A stretch of DNA of 64,000 nucleotides from an uncultured Alteromonadaceae bacterium (GTDB lineage Bacteria > Pseudomonadota > Gammaproteobacteria > Enterobacterales > Alteromonadaceae). Where the stretch lies: assembly GCA_947494925.1 (NCBI GenBank), contig CANLWS010000008.1, forward strand, positions 62,001-126,000, read 5' to 3'. Below the pieces are notes generated by a model. The model did no database searches. It saw only the letters and a program-made list of their open reading frames with translations, and was not told the DNA's origin. How positions within the stretch are numbered: position 1 is the stretch's first letter; each line of letters begins with the position of its first letter. The position numbers and the translations under genes are program-made. This document shows positions 54,408-63,885 of this stretch, piece by piece.

Positions 54408-55688
54408 CTAAAGCGCGCTCATCACTTTGCGCGCAATGCGCAATGTTTCTTCAATCACATCGTCATCGTGCATTGCCGAAACAAATCCGGCTTCATAGGA
54501 TGCTGGCGCCAGATAAACACCTTCCTGCAACATGCCATGGTAAAAGCGATTAAATTGATCAGTGTTACAGTTGATAGCTTGTTGGTAGTTGGTGACGCGT
54601 TCGACGTCAGTAAAAAACAATCCAAACATGCTGCCACAATAGTTAACTGACACTGGGATATTCAATTCATCCGCAATCTCTTTAAAACCCAATGCGAGCT
54701 TTTCAGTCGTTGAGCTGAGTTGTTCATAAAGACCCTCTTTCTGAATTTGTTCCAGCGATGCCAATCCGGCTGCCATAGCCACCGGATTTCCGGATAAAGT
54801 TCCTGCCTGATAAACGGGACCGCTGGGCGCTATTTGTTGCATAATGTCTATTCTGCCGCCAAAGGCACCAACTGGCATGCCACCTCCAATCACTTTGCCC
54901 AAGCAAGTCAGATCAGGTGTAATGGCATACTTTTCCTGTGCGCCACCACGAGCAACACGGAAACCGGTCATGACTTCGTCAAAAATCAATACACTGCTGT
55001 ATTTATCACAAATATCCCGCAGTCCTTCTAAAAAGCCTTCAACGGGCGGGATGCAATTCATGTTTCCAGCGACGGGTTCTACGATAATGCAGGCAATATC
55101 ATCGCCATGTTCGGCGAACGCTTGCGCCACACTGTCAAGATTGTTGTATTCCATGGTCAAGGTGTGTTTAGCAAAATCAGCTGGGATGCCTGGCGAGCTT
55201 GGTACACCTAATGTGAGCGCGCCTGAACCGGCTTTAACCAGCAAGGCATCGGCATGTCCATGATAACAACCCTCAAATTTAAGAATTTTGTCTTTTCCGG
55301 TGAAGCCCCGAGCTAACCGAATTGCGCTCATGGTGGCTTCGGTGCCTGAGTTGACCATCCTGACCATCTGCATCGAAGGTACCAGCTCACTGACTTTTTC
55401 GGCCATGATCACTTCCGCTTCAGTTGGTGCACCGAAGCTCAAGCCATTAGACGCAGCATTTATAACAGCCTCACGAATTACAGCATTATTGTGTCCCAAC
55501 ACCATTGGTCCCCAGGACTGTACATAATCAATATAACGTTTCCCATCGGCATCAAAGATGTAAGGGCCATCGGCCTTGGAAATGAAAGGTGGCGTGCCAC
55601 CCACGGCTTTGAAAGCCCGAACGGGAGAGTTAACACCGCCAGGAATGTGTTGTTGAGCGCGTTCAAATAATTGTTCTGATTTTTGCAT
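54408..55688 (-). CDS. hemL: Glutamate-1-semialdehyde 2,1-aminomutase HemL
   Basis: The 426-residue length is exact for the family. PLP lysine is Lys265 in [19 protein letters not shown]. Other conserved parts are [12 protein letters not shown] near the start, [37 protein letters not shown] and DEVMTGFRV. The enzyme makes 5-aminolevulinate from glutamate-1-semialdehyde for heme synthesis by the C5 route. It starts 2 bases after the pyrB stop, so the two genes share a transcript. Confidence 0.96.
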   Translation of the reverse strand: MQKSEQLFERAQQHIPGGVNSPVRAFKAVGGTPPFISKADGPYIFDADGKRYIDYVQSWGPMVLGHNNAVIREAVINAASNGLSFGAPTEAEVIMAEKVSELVPSMQMVRMVNSGTEATMSAIRLARGFTGKDKILKFEGCYHGHADALLVKAGSGALTLGVPSSPGIPADFAKHTLTMEYNNLDSVAQAFAEHGDDIACIIVEPVAGNMNCIPPVEGFLEGLRDICDKYSSVLIFDEVMTGFRVARGGAQEKYAITPDLTCLGKVIGGGMPVGAFGGRIDIMQQIAPSGPVYQAGTLSGNPVAMAAGLASLEQIQKEGLYEQLSSTTEKLALGFKEIADELNIPVSVNYCGSMFGLFFTDVERVTNYQQAINCNTDQFNRFYHGMLQEGVYLAPASYEAGFVSAMHDDDVIEETLRIARKVMSAL

Positions 55689-55690
55689 GA

Positions 55691-56704
55691 TTAACTTTGA
55701 CTTTTATTGCTATACCAATTTACTGCTCGGTCGAACTTACTGACGATATTGTCTACGCCAAGAGTGAGAGCAAACAGTGCCATTCTGACTAGAACCCCAT
55801 TATCGGTCTGGCGGAAAATGGCCAGATTCGGGTTCATGTTCAGGTCGTTATCCAATTCATTTGCATCTGCCCGAGAGTCTCGAGGCAGGGGATGCATAAT
55901 GACGGTTTTTGATTGAAAGTGTTTGGTGTAAATCGTTTGATTTAAACGAAATTTACCGCGATATTTGTTTGCTTCATCTTGTGAAGGAAACCGTTCTTCC
56001 TGTATTCGAGTTTGATAACAAATGTCTGCATCAACACTACCTTCAAGCTGATCAGTTACCTTTACCTCATGCCCTGCGTTTTCCAATCGCGCCAAGATAT
56101 CATCTGGCATGGCAAGTTCAGAAGGAGAGATCAGAGTAAATTTCACATTGTTGAACAGGCTCAGCAACTTGGACAGTGAATGGACAGTGCGTCCGAATTT
56201 CAGATCACCAATCATCGCAATGTGCAGCCCGTCAATGGTTCCACCATGATACTGGCGCTCTTTCTCTATGGTGTATAAATCCAACAGTGCCTGGGTTGGA
56301 TGTTCGTTGGGTCCATCACCGCCGTTGATGACCGGAATACGACTCCCCTCAGCAAATTCACTGACCGATCCAGCCTGCGGATGACGCATGGCTATGACGT
56401 CGGAATATCCGCTGAGAACCCTGGCTGTATCGTACAGTGATTCCCCTTTTGCCAATGCGGAATTATCCATCCCTGTGGTTTCCCTGACTTCGCCACCAAG
56501 CAAGTTAAACGCTGTACCGAAACTGACTCGTGTTCTGGTGCTCGGCTCAAAAAATAAATTTCCTAAAATTGCGCCGTCCAATACTGTAGTTCGCTTTTGA
56601 CGCAGTGCGTAGGGTGCCATCTGGTTAGCGACATCAAAGACTTTCTGGATTGAATCGCGGTTAAACTGATTGACGGATAAAACGTGATTGCCTTTAAATT
56701 CCAT
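55691..56704 (-). CDS. pyrB: Aspartate carbamoyltransferase catalytic subunit PyrB
   Basis: The 337-residue protein has the carbamoyl-phosphate loop [12 protein letters not shown], the AMRHP segment, [18 protein letters not shown] and the aspartate-binding region MHPLPR. It forms carbamoyl-aspartate in pyrimidine synthesis. It is longer than E. coli PyrB (311) and no pyrI regulatory-subunit gene follows; some marine gammaproteobacteria have similar longer forms. The gene downstream is hemL, 2 bases away. Confidence 0.93.
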   Translation of the reverse strand: MEFKGNHVLSVNQFNRDSIQKVFDVANQMAPYALRQKRTTVLDGAILGNLFFEPSTRTRVSFGTAFNLLGGEVRETTGMDNSALAKGESLYDTARVLSGYSDVIAMRHPQAGSVSEFAEGSRIPVINGGDGPNEHPTQALLDLYTIEKERQYHGGTIDGLHIAMIGDLKFGRTVHSLSKLLSLFNNVKFTLISPSELAMPDDILARLENAGHEVKVTDQLEGSVDADICYQTRIQEERFPSQDEANKYRGKFRLNQTIYTKHFQSKTVIMHPLPRDSRADANELDNDLNMNPNLAIFRQTDNGVLVRMALFALTLGVDNIVSKFDRAVNWYSNKSQS

Positions 56705-56795
56705 TATTCAAACTAAAGGTTGGGCTGAAGTTGGTTGGCGATTTTAGCAGAAAATCATACATTTGGCTTTATAGATTATGACTTAAAAGCAGTCA

Positions 56796-57653
56796 TTAAA
56801 ACGGCATGAAATAATCTTTATACTTCTCTTCGATCACTGGAAAGTAAGGGTTATGCAAGCGAACCCTGGTGCGCGATCCAATTTCTGCAGAATCGAGACT
56901 TCTGCGCACAAATTGTTGGAAAAGCTTCTCGTATTCTCCATTTTCTATCAGCGAAACAAATCCTGATTCTATTTGTTGTGCCAACAGATTGTTGGTTTTA
57001 TTAACAAAGAAATACAAGGCGTATGGGTACTGCATCAATACATTTTTATCGGATACCAGGTTGAGGTGGGAAAATGCAGACACTTCGTCCTGAATTTCCA
57101 CAATTGAACGCGGGAACAACTGAAAACGCTTGCGCGACAACATTTCAAACAAACCGTTATAAGTTGTTGTTGTATGCACGGTAAAACCGTTATGACTGAA
57201 AATGGGAACTTCCGGCCACCCTCCGCCAGCACCAATGCTAAATTGCTGCAGTTGTTCAAGATTGTTTACTGAAGCCAACAGGTTGCTATTTTGCGCATTT
57301 ATCAGCGCAATGCGCCAACCCAATAAACCCCTATAGATTGGGATCCGGATGGGCCTGAATTCCCTTTCTCTGTCAATGGACGTCGCCGTCCATAGGATAT
57401 CTATTTCCTTGTCAGCAAGTAATTTTAAAGCGCGATCTTGTTGAGCATAAAATTTCGTTGGGACAAGTTTATCCTCTGCTGAGGACTGGGCCAGAATTTT
57501 CGTTAACAGAGTCGTCGGAAAATTTGTTCGATGGTCAGTGTCAGATTGTGCTCGTGGAAAAACTATATCGCGGCCAATTGTTGAGGGACTGATAATCACT
57601 GACAACCCTGATAATATTGTCAGCAAAGCTTTTAATGTCGACAAACTACTCAT
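56796..57653 (-). CDS. Periplasmic solute-binding-like protein
   Basis: ATG 57653 is chosen because its ATGAGTAG overlaps the stop of the lipoprotein gene, a usual coupling signal; the frame extends to 57707. The 285-residue protein has a signal peptide (ending ISPSTIG). The two-lobed pattern (KLLADKEIDILWTATSIDRE; PYALYFFVNKTNNLLAQQIESG; LIENGEYEKLFQQF) matches family 3 binding proteins used as ABC receptors or sensors. No transporter genes are adjacent. Its operon with a lipoprotein and a surface protease suggests a role in sensing or taking up degradation products, as an inference. Confidence 0.7.
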   Translation of the reverse strand: MSSLSTLKALLTILSGLSVIISPSTIGRDIVFPRAQSDTDHRTNFPTTLLTKILAQSSAEDKLVPTKFYAQQDRALKLLADKEIDILWTATSIDREREFRPIRIPIYRGLLGWRIALINAQNSNLLASVNNLEQLQQFSIGAGGGWPEVPIFSHNGFTVHTTTTYNGLFEMLSRKRFQLFPRSIVEIQDEVSAFSHLNLVSDKNVLMQYPYALYFFVNKTNNLLAQQIESGFVSLIENGEYEKLFQQFVRRSLDSAEIGSRTRVRLHNPYFPVIEEKYKDYFMPF

Positions 57654-58077
57654 TGATAAGGAGCGTAGAGCACACTTTAAATACCTGATTATTGTATTGT
57701 TTCGCATAGGCTCTTAGTTTTTTTCGTCGCTCCAGGCTTTGGCCCTGTTGCAACATGTCACCTGTACCTTTTAACACTTTAACCCCGCAAACCTTAGTCA
57801 GGGTTTCCAAATCGTACGCCTCTTCTGAAACGCCTGGGAAACGAATGCCGCGGTTGGAGAATGCCAGTAAAGTAAAGTCATTTTTGGCGATAGCCAGGTT
57901 AGCATCAGCAATAGGATCAGCATAAGCCAACCATTTCAACTCGTAGGGTTCAAGTTGTTGTTCGTTGTTAGATTCTGGCGCGTCCGAGATTGCTAAATCA
58001 TCGCTGGTTTCCTGCGTCGTACTGGTGCAGGCGAATAGCACTGAACAAAAAACTAAGCCACTAAAAACCTTGATCAT
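57646..58077 (-). CDS. Small lipoprotein
   Basis: The 143-residue protein starts with a lipoprotein signal and lipobox LFAC, so Cys17 would be lipidated. The mature part has an acidic linker (ISDAPESNNEQQ) and a domain with Cys at about 98 and 136 (LTKVCGVKVLKGTGDML and VFKVCSTLLINE) that may form a disulfide. I do not recognise the family. Its start overlaps the metalloprotease stop by 17 bases and its stop overlaps the binding-protein start, so the three genes are one translationally coupled operon. Confidence 0.65.
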   Translation of the reverse strand: MIKVFSGLVFCSVLFACTSTTQETSDDLAISDAPESNNEQQLEPYELKWLAYADPIADANLAIAKNDFTLLAFSNRGIRFPGVSEEAYDLETLTKVCGVKVLKGTGDMLQQGQSLERRKKLRAYAKQYNNQVFKVCSTLLINE

Positions 58078-60700
58078 TTTTATTACGGTTCCCCGATAAA
58101 ATTCTTCTCTGTCCTAGACTAGCCAATATTAGTCCCAATAACCAAATTAAACTTCCGCCACCGCTCTCATCATTTGTCGCCGGAGGTTGGGACGCAGTGA
58201 CACTGATACTGATGGAGCCAGTCGCTTCTGCGCCATCAGAATCCGCGATGATATAGGTCGCACTCTCTGATCCGCTAAAGGTACTTGAAGGCGTGTAACT
58301 TAGTTGGTTATTGCTTAAGGACATAGAACCCGTGCCATTGTACTCAAAAGACAGTATGGTCAATTGATCGTCTTCCACGTCGCTATCGTTTGCCAATACG
58401 TCAATAACGACTGCTCCACTTGTCTGACTAATGGTCAGACTATCGCTTACGGTGACCGGTGAATCATTAATGGCTTCAACAGAAATTAATAGAGGAAATA
58501 TATTACTGTCGTTGGTGCCGTCATTCACGCTCACATCGACACTAATGTCGCCATTGAAATCGGCAGAAGGACTGACTGTGGTGCCGTCTACCGTATAATC
58601 ATTGCCAGTCATTACCATCAGAGAGAACCCATCAGGGTAGTTGGTGTCGGGGTCTGTCACTTGCAGGGCATCAAAATCCACAGTCAGAGAGTTGTCTTCC
58701 TGTACGCTCAGTGCCTGTTGTCCGGTTATAACCGGAGCTATTGCTCCTGTGCCGGAGGTCAGGTTAAACGAACCAGGGTTGACAGCATAAAAAATATTGT
58801 CGCTGCATTTTAGCATCAGCCTGGCGTCACTTGAAACGGCACTGGGTGCAACCACTTCGCTGCTCCCCGAGTTGCTCACTCCACTGGCCAAATCAGTGTC
58901 AAACACACCATCACCATCTGCATCCAACATGACATCCACAGTCGCGCATGAAATTGGAGACAAATGAGTACCAGCCTGCTCCCATTCAATGACTTGTGGT
59001 GTGTTTCCTATCCAGGTATCTCCGGTTGCGGGGGAGGTCACTGTAAAGCTTTCCCCGTTATCATTTACCTCCACCTCAACTTGCTGAGTATCAACACCTC
59101 CAAGATTATCACGTACAACAACTTCAAAATTAAGAGTTCGGTCGGTGCTGGGTAACGCTTCCCCAAAGGTGGATGTGCCATTTAACACGTCACTAAGGCC
59201 AGGAAAGTACCGAGTCGGGCTGGTGGTGGGTGAAAACGAGCGAAACAGCGGGTTCGAACCATTGTCTTCTCCCACAGATGCCCGGCTTGAAGTTCCACCG
59301 TTACTGCCTCCAGGGTTAATCTGATCCCAGCCATAGGTGAGAGTATCATTGTCTGTATCACTCGCCTGTGCGGTAAGTACAAATGGCGTATTGGCAGGAA
59401 TTTGGTAAACACTTTGTCCTTCAGTGACGACAGGGACAGCGTTCTGAGGGGTTGAGGTGAAGCCACAGGCCCCCGATGAATCTACTCTTTGCCTGATCGA
59501 TCTAATGGACCAGGGATGGAAGTAAGGGTCACTGTTGTTTTGTAAATTCTGCGGATTGCAGATACCCGCATACGCCATGATGGTCGAGCCACTGCCAGGC
59601 TCGACAGACGAACTGTTACTTCTTTGACCATCGTTTCCGCCTGTACAGGATCCGGCTTGAATAGCATTGAAGGTATGCTGGGCACCCAGCTGATGACCGA
59701 ATTCGTGGATCACCAGGTCGATATAAAAGCTTTCACCATTAGGGTTACGACTGCCTGTGTACCCTTGTGCTTTGAAGTTGTTAACACAGGTTACCCCCAC
59801 AAACGCAAGGCCACCACCATTGGTGTTAAGCAAATGACCGATATCGTAGTTGCCGGCACCAATTATGTCATCGATGGTAGTTTGATTGGCTTCCAGATCG
59901 GCTTCAGAGTCCTCGTTGCTGAATGGATCAGAGCTGGCATCGGTAAAAATAAGCTGATCGTTATTTTCAACCAGCTCAAATTGGATGGACAAATCAGTCA
60001 GGAATATTTGATTAATTCGATTCACCAACCTGTCTAATTCTGCCATTGCACCATTGGTACCGCCATTGGCCTGGGTATACTCACCAGAAGTGCTCACTGC
60101 CAGTCTGTATGTTCTGATCTCATCTCCTGAGGTTTTGGATAAAATCTTCCCGTCAGAGACTGATTTCGCCAAAGCACCAGGCATACTCATGGAATCAGTT
60201 TCATACAATGGGCGCGTATCGCCCGCAGCGGCGTGTTTGCGAAAATAACTAAGATGTTGCGCTTCGCCGGATTGTTGCTGTGGCGAAAGGAAAACCCACT
60301 CACCTTGGTAGAGAAACATACCTGAGAAACCGGCGGGTGAAATGTTAAATCGCCCTGCATTTGCACTGTCTTGAGTGTCGACGCCCCGATAGGACATCAA
60401 TTCCGGAAACTTCAGAGCAAGTCCTGGTGCCATTACCGGGGTTGGTGTCAATTTGAACGCGGCCATGCCACCATCTGGCAGCGGGATATCCAATACAATA
60501 TTTTTGCTTTTATCAGAGAATAGCTGGTTCATCAGGTCAGGGCGTGCGGACAACATCCGACCCTGACTGGCCACATCAGCAATCGATGCCTGTTGTAAAG
60601 ACTTGGCCTGTTGCTCCACCCAAATATTAGTGCTTTGGGCTAGAACCGCCGGAGAAGAAAATAAACTGCAGAATAGTACAAGACGACAAAATTTATGCAT
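58061..60700 (-). CDS. Secreted reprolysin-type metalloprotease with GlyGly-CTERM anchor
   Basis: The 879-residue protein has a signal peptide (residues 1-21, ending AVLAQ). A prodomain spans about 22-190. The metzincin catalytic domain has HEFGHQLGAQH (332-342) and a Met-turn at M375 in STIMAYAGIC. Beta-sandwich domains follow, including PKD/cadherin-like repeats (LTAQASDTDNDTLTYGWDQ; IDVLANDSDVEDDQLTILSF). The end has GGGS (847-850), a hydrophobic helix and RR, a GlyGly-CTERM signal processed by rhombosortase for type II secretion and surface attachment. It heads an operon with a lipoprotein and a binding protein. Confidence 0.9.
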   Translation of the reverse strand: MHKFCRLVLFCSLFSSPAVLAQSTNIWVEQQAKSLQQASIADVASQGRMLSARPDLMNQLFSDKSKNIVLDIPLPDGGMAAFKLTPTPVMAPGLALKFPELMSYRGVDTQDSANAGRFNISPAGFSGMFLYQGEWVFLSPQQQSGEAQHLSYFRKHAAAGDTRPLYETDSMSMPGALAKSVSDGKILSKTSGDEIRTYRLAVSTSGEYTQANGGTNGAMAELDRLVNRINQIFLTDLSIQFELVENNDQLIFTDASSDPFSNEDSEADLEANQTTIDDIIGAGNYDIGHLLNTNGGGLAFVGVTCVNNFKAQGYTGSRNPNGESFYIDLVIHEFGHQLGAQHTFNAIQAGSCTGGNDGQRSNSSSVEPGSGSTIMAYAGICNPQNLQNNSDPYFHPWSIRSIRQRVDSSGACGFTSTPQNAVPVVTEGQSVYQIPANTPFVLTAQASDTDNDTLTYGWDQINPGGSNGGTSSRASVGEDNGSNPLFRSFSPTTSPTRYFPGLSDVLNGTSTFGEALPSTDRTLNFEVVVRDNLGGVDTQQVEVEVNDNGESFTVTSPATGDTWIGNTPQVIEWEQAGTHLSPISCATVDVMLDADGDGVFDTDLASGVSNSGSSEVVAPSAVSSDARLMLKCSDNIFYAVNPGSFNLTSGTGAIAPVITGQQALSVQEDNSLTVDFDALQVTDPDTNYPDGFSLMVMTGNDYTVDGTTVSPSADFNGDISVDVSVNDGTNDSNIFPLLISVEAINDSPVTVSDSLTISQTSGAVVIDVLANDSDVEDDQLTILSFEYNGTGSMSLSNNQLSYTPSSTFSGSESATYIIADSDGAEATGSISISVTASQPPATNDESGGGSLIWLLGLILASLGQRRILSGNRNKNDQGF

Positions 60701-60986
60701 AAAACAAGGCCCAGCGATTATTACTTAACAAATATGCTTAGCTTCAAAGCGTAGCACATGAACAGGTATGGAAAATTACTCCGTACTGTCTATGCTAGAC
60801 CATTGTCATTGGATTTAAATCCCAATGATTGTTAGTTTTTTGTAATCGAAACATTCTCAGTAAGCTACTCGAACTCACATGTTGGAATTGTTACCTGAGA
60901 TTAAAACAAGATTAGTTTGTGCGTTTTTCTTGTTCATCAGGTCTATGTTTAGCCGCAATTAATTTTTTAAACAGGAGCTAAAATTG

Positions 60987-61901
60987 ATGTCGCTCAAAAT
61001 GATATTCTTGGTGTATTTGTTAATGTTACCCGGCTACGCCAGGGCTACTTGTAGCGAAGTTTCAGTAAAATTACAGGTATTGGGGTCTGGTGGGCCAGAA
61101 TTGGATGACGGGCGAACATCAAGCAGTTACCTGGTTTGGATAGACGAAAAGGCGCGATTATTGATTGATACAGGGCCTGGTTCCAGTATAGCGTTTGGCA
61201 ACAGCGGCGCAGATTTTGCTGACCTTGATGCAATTATGCTTACTCATTTGCATGTGGATCATGCTGCGGATCTACCTGCTTATGTGAAAGGTGCATTTTT
61301 TACCTCTCGGACACGGAACCTCATGGTTTTTGGTCCTGCTCAAAATGCCCTAATGCCTTCCACTTCAGACTACATTAGTCGGTTGCTATCAGATCGGGGG
61401 GCGTTTCGATATCTGAGGGAGTATGTAGATGATTCTGAATCAGCCGAATATCAGATAAATACCATTGATGTACAATTAAAAGTTGAAAAATCCAGCAGTT
61501 TTGAAATAGCCGATGGCCTGTTAATCAGTGCCTTACCTGTGCACCATGGTCCTGTTGCGGCAGTCAGTTGGCGTATCGACAGTGGAGAGTGTTCCATAGT
61601 TGTATCCGGTGATATGAGTGGCAAAACTCAAGGTTTTGGCAGCTTCGCGCAGCATGCCGATTTACTGGTCATGCACAACGCTATACCTGAGCAAGCATCT
61701 GAAGTGGCCAGGAATTTACATATGACACCATCAGAAATCGGTCAATTTGCCAAACAGGCAGAAGCCAGAAAGCTGATAATCTCTCACCGAATGAAACGCA
61801 CTAATGGCAAAGAATCTGAGACTACATCTTTGATCCGAAAACAGTACCCTGGTCCGATACTGTTTGCAGATGACATGGATAGTTTTAAGCTTTCACTTTG
61901 A
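60987..61901 (+). CDS. Exported metallo-beta-lactamase-fold hydrolase
   Basis: ATG 60987 is used (TTG 60984 precedes it; AGGAG lies 10 bases upstream). The 304-residue protein has a signal peptide (ending GYARAT) and the zinc motif HLHVDHAAD with His87, His89, Asp91 and His92. Further metal ligands are in LPVHHGPVAAVSWRI and VVSGDMSG, and a C-terminal SHR. The layout resembles RNase Z/arylsulfatase-like branches of the fold more than antibiotic lactamases. The substrate is unknown. It faces the tetR gene 7 bases away. Confidence 0.8.
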   Translation: MSLKMIFLVYLLMLPGYARATCSEVSVKLQVLGSGGPELDDGRTSSSYLVWIDEKARLLIDTGPGSSIAFGNSGADFADLDAIMLTHLHVDHAADLPAYVKGAFFTSRTRNLMVFGPAQNALMPSTSDYISRLLSDRGAFRYLREYVDDSESAEYQINTIDVQLKVEKSSSFEIADGLLISALPVHHGPVAAVSWRIDSGECSIVVSGDMSGKTQGFGSFAQHADLLVMHNAIPEQASEVARNLHMTPSEIGQFAKQAEARKLIISHRMKRTNGKESETTSLIRKQYPGPILFADDMDSFKLSL

Positions 61902-61908
61902 CTAATGG

Positions 61909-62580
61909 CTAGCTAAGCGGACAGTTTTTGATAAGTAGCAGTATTTGCTGAACATTTTTTTGAACTTCGGTGTTTATCTCATCGTCACTCATCGGATGGG
62001 GAAGTCCAAGCATAGTGCGCATATGGAACTCTCCTTTTAGAAGGTTGAAGTAAGCGTTAGTCCAGTAATCAGCATCTTTCCTTGCCAAATTCAACTCTGG
62101 GTGCAATTGCATCATCTTGCTAAGTACATCCATAGCCTGCTGGGGGCCCGCTTCATAAAAAAGTTCTGCCACGTGTGGGTTACTGGTTGCCTCGCCTATA
62201 ACAAGTTGGTACATAGCGATAACACCCGGGTCGCGCAATAGTTTGACGAACTGGTTTCCAACTACAGATAGAATTTCAGCGGCTGCGTGACCATCAGAAC
62301 GCATGTGCTCCGCATCCATCTGGTAATCCTTACACTTCTTATTTATTACCGAGGTGAAGAGCGCGTCTTTGTTTTTAAAATGAGAATAAACGGTTTGTTT
62401 TGAAACGCCCGCTGTTTTAGCAACCATATCCATGGAAGTCGCGCCGAACCCGTTCTCCAGGAACAAATCTGTCGCCGAGTCGAGGATGAGATTGCGCTTT
62501 TCAGCACTTTTGGGTCGTCCAGCTTTGCCTAAATTTTCCGCAATTATTTTATTTTCAGGTGATCTATCTACTACGTTCAT
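61909..62580 (-). CDS. TetR-family repressor of the RND efflux operon
   Basis: The 223-residue protein has an N-terminal TetR helix-turn-helix (residues 25-70, ATSMDMVAKTAGVSKQTVYS HFKNKDALF region) and a C-terminal ligand domain of the AcrR-like C-terminal type. It is divergent from the efflux membrane-fusion gene, and two copies of an operator-like dyad lie between them. It should repress both genes until a toxic ligand binds. Confidence 0.9.
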   Translation of the reverse strand: MNVVDRSPENKIIAENLGKAGRPKSAEKRNLILDSATDLFLENGFGATSMDMVAKTAGVSKQTVYSHFKNKDALFTSVINKKCKDYQMDAEHMRSDGHAAAEILSVVGNQFVKLLRDPGVIAMYQLVIGEATSNPHVAELFYEAGPQQAMDVLSKMMQLHPELNLARKDADYWTNAYFNLLKGEFHMRTMLGLPHPMSDDEINTEVQKNVQQILLLIKNCPLS

Positions 62581-62606
62581 GCGTTTTAGTTACCAATTAA
62601 TTATTT

Positions 62607-62669
62607 ATCAAACTAGACGGTCCAGTATTTATAATCTAGAATATCAAACTAGACGGTCCAGTATTTATA
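62607..62669. promoter_or_regulatory. Two TetR operators in a 27-bp direct repeat
   Basis: A 27-base unit occurs at 62607-62633 and 62643-62669 (36-base period). Each contains ACTAGACGGTCCAGT (62612-62626, 62648-62662), an imperfect dyad ACTRGAC-N-GTCYAGT. The copies lie between the divergent tetR and efflux genes and are the likely TetR-family binding sites. Confidence 0.8.
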
Positions 62670-62724
62670 TATGAACCTCATCAGAAATTCAATTAGTAAA
62701 TCATTTTCAAGAGATTAACTGACT

Positions 62725-63885
62725 ATGGCATTTAACACTTCTCCTCGCAAAAATAAGACGCTACTGGTGGCCGCAATTATGGCTATTCCATTCTTTGGCG
62801 TAACTGCGCTGATGGTCACCGCTGGCAGCGGACAGATTGTTCCTCCACCTGTATCCGCTAAATCACATACTGTTGATGTTGGAGCGATTGAACTTCAGGA
62901 TTCCTACATTCAAGCAAGATTTGCTTACGGCCGCATTGAAGCAGCGCAGCGCGCTAACGCCGGCTTTGAATTGGCGGGTACCTTGACTCAGGTGCTGGTG
63001 GACGAAGGAGATCTGGTGGTTAAAGGGCAGTTGCTTGCAAAACTGGACACAGATCGCCTTGACGCCAGAATGCTCGAATTAAACGCCGCGTTGCAACGAG
63101 CTAAATCTCAAGCAAGGCTTGCGATGTTGTCAGAAAAAAGAATTGCTGAACTGGTTCGTAAAAAGCTCGAATCAGGTCAACGTCTAGATGAAGTGAGAGA
63201 GGCAACGGTAGGTGCAGACGCCGCAGTGGATGAGATCCAGGCACGCATGGATAGTCTGCGGGTGGAATTGTCTAAATCTGAATTAAAAGCTCCATTTGAT
63301 GCTGAAATTCTTTCCCGCCAAATTGATCAAGGGACAGTAGTACCCGCGGGGCAAACCGTCTTCACCCTTCAGCAGAATAAAGGAAAGTTAGCAAGAATTG
63401 CGTTAGCCGCGAATGATGCATTCGAATTTGCTGTGGGCGATAAACACCTGTTAGACAACAAGGGAAAAAAACTGACGGGACAGATCACGTCCATTGCCAA
63501 ACAGCGACGGCTGGATACCCGCACTGTGGATGTCATCTTTTCCATTGAAGATAATACTGACAATGTTTTGCCCGGTGATCTTGTCGCTCTTGCCTATCAA
63601 TCGGAAGTGAATGAAAGCGGAGTATGGGTTGTAAAATCTGCCTTGAACAGCGGTGTCAGAGGACTTTGGACGCTCTTCGTTGTGCCCCAAGAAGGTGAAC
63701 AGCAGGTGACTGCAAAGTCAGTTGAGCTGCTCTTCTCAGACGAAACCCGCGCCTTTGTTAGAGGGGCTTTAAAGCCCACAGATATGATTGTACTAAATGG
63801 CGCGCATAGACTGGTTCCAAATCAATTGGTGGTGGCTCGCCAAACAACGCATAACCAGTTTGCCAAGGTGCGCGATTATGAATAG
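62725..63885 (+). CDS. RND efflux membrane-fusion protein (HlyD/AcrA-like)
   Basis: The 386-residue protein has an N-terminal helix (about residues 13-34), then a barrel-sandwich half GTLTQVLVDEGDLVVKGQLLAKLD, a long alpha-hairpin (ALQRAKSQARLAMLSEKRI to about residue 190) and the second half ELKAPFDAEILSRQIDQGTVV. It joins the inner-membrane RND pump to an outer-membrane channel. The next gene overlaps its stop (ATGAATAG). Regulation is by the adjacent TetR-family gene. Confidence 0.92.
   Translation: MAFNTSPRKNKTLLVAAIMAIPFFGVTALMVTAGSGQIVPPPVSAKSHTVDVGAIELQDSYIQARFAYGRIEAAQRANAGFELAGTLTQVLVDEGDLVVKGQLLAKLDTDRLDARMLELNAALQRAKSQARLAMLSEKRIAELVRKKLESGQRLDEVREATVGADAAVDEIQARMDSLRVELSKSELKAPFDAEILSRQIDQGTVVPAGQTVFTLQQNKGKLARIALAANDAFEFAVGDKHLLDNKGKKLTGQITSIAKQRRLDTRTVDVIFSIEDNTDNVLPGDLVALAYQSEVNESGVWVVKSALNSGVRGLWTLFVVPQEGEQQVTAKSVELLFSDETRAFVRGALKPTDMIVLNGAHRLVPNQLVVARQTTHNQFAKVRDYE

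Noticed and set aside
54309-54650. Plus-strand open frame crossing the hemL end
   Set aside because: It lies antisense to hemL and the GNAT gene and spans the hairpin; no coding signature.
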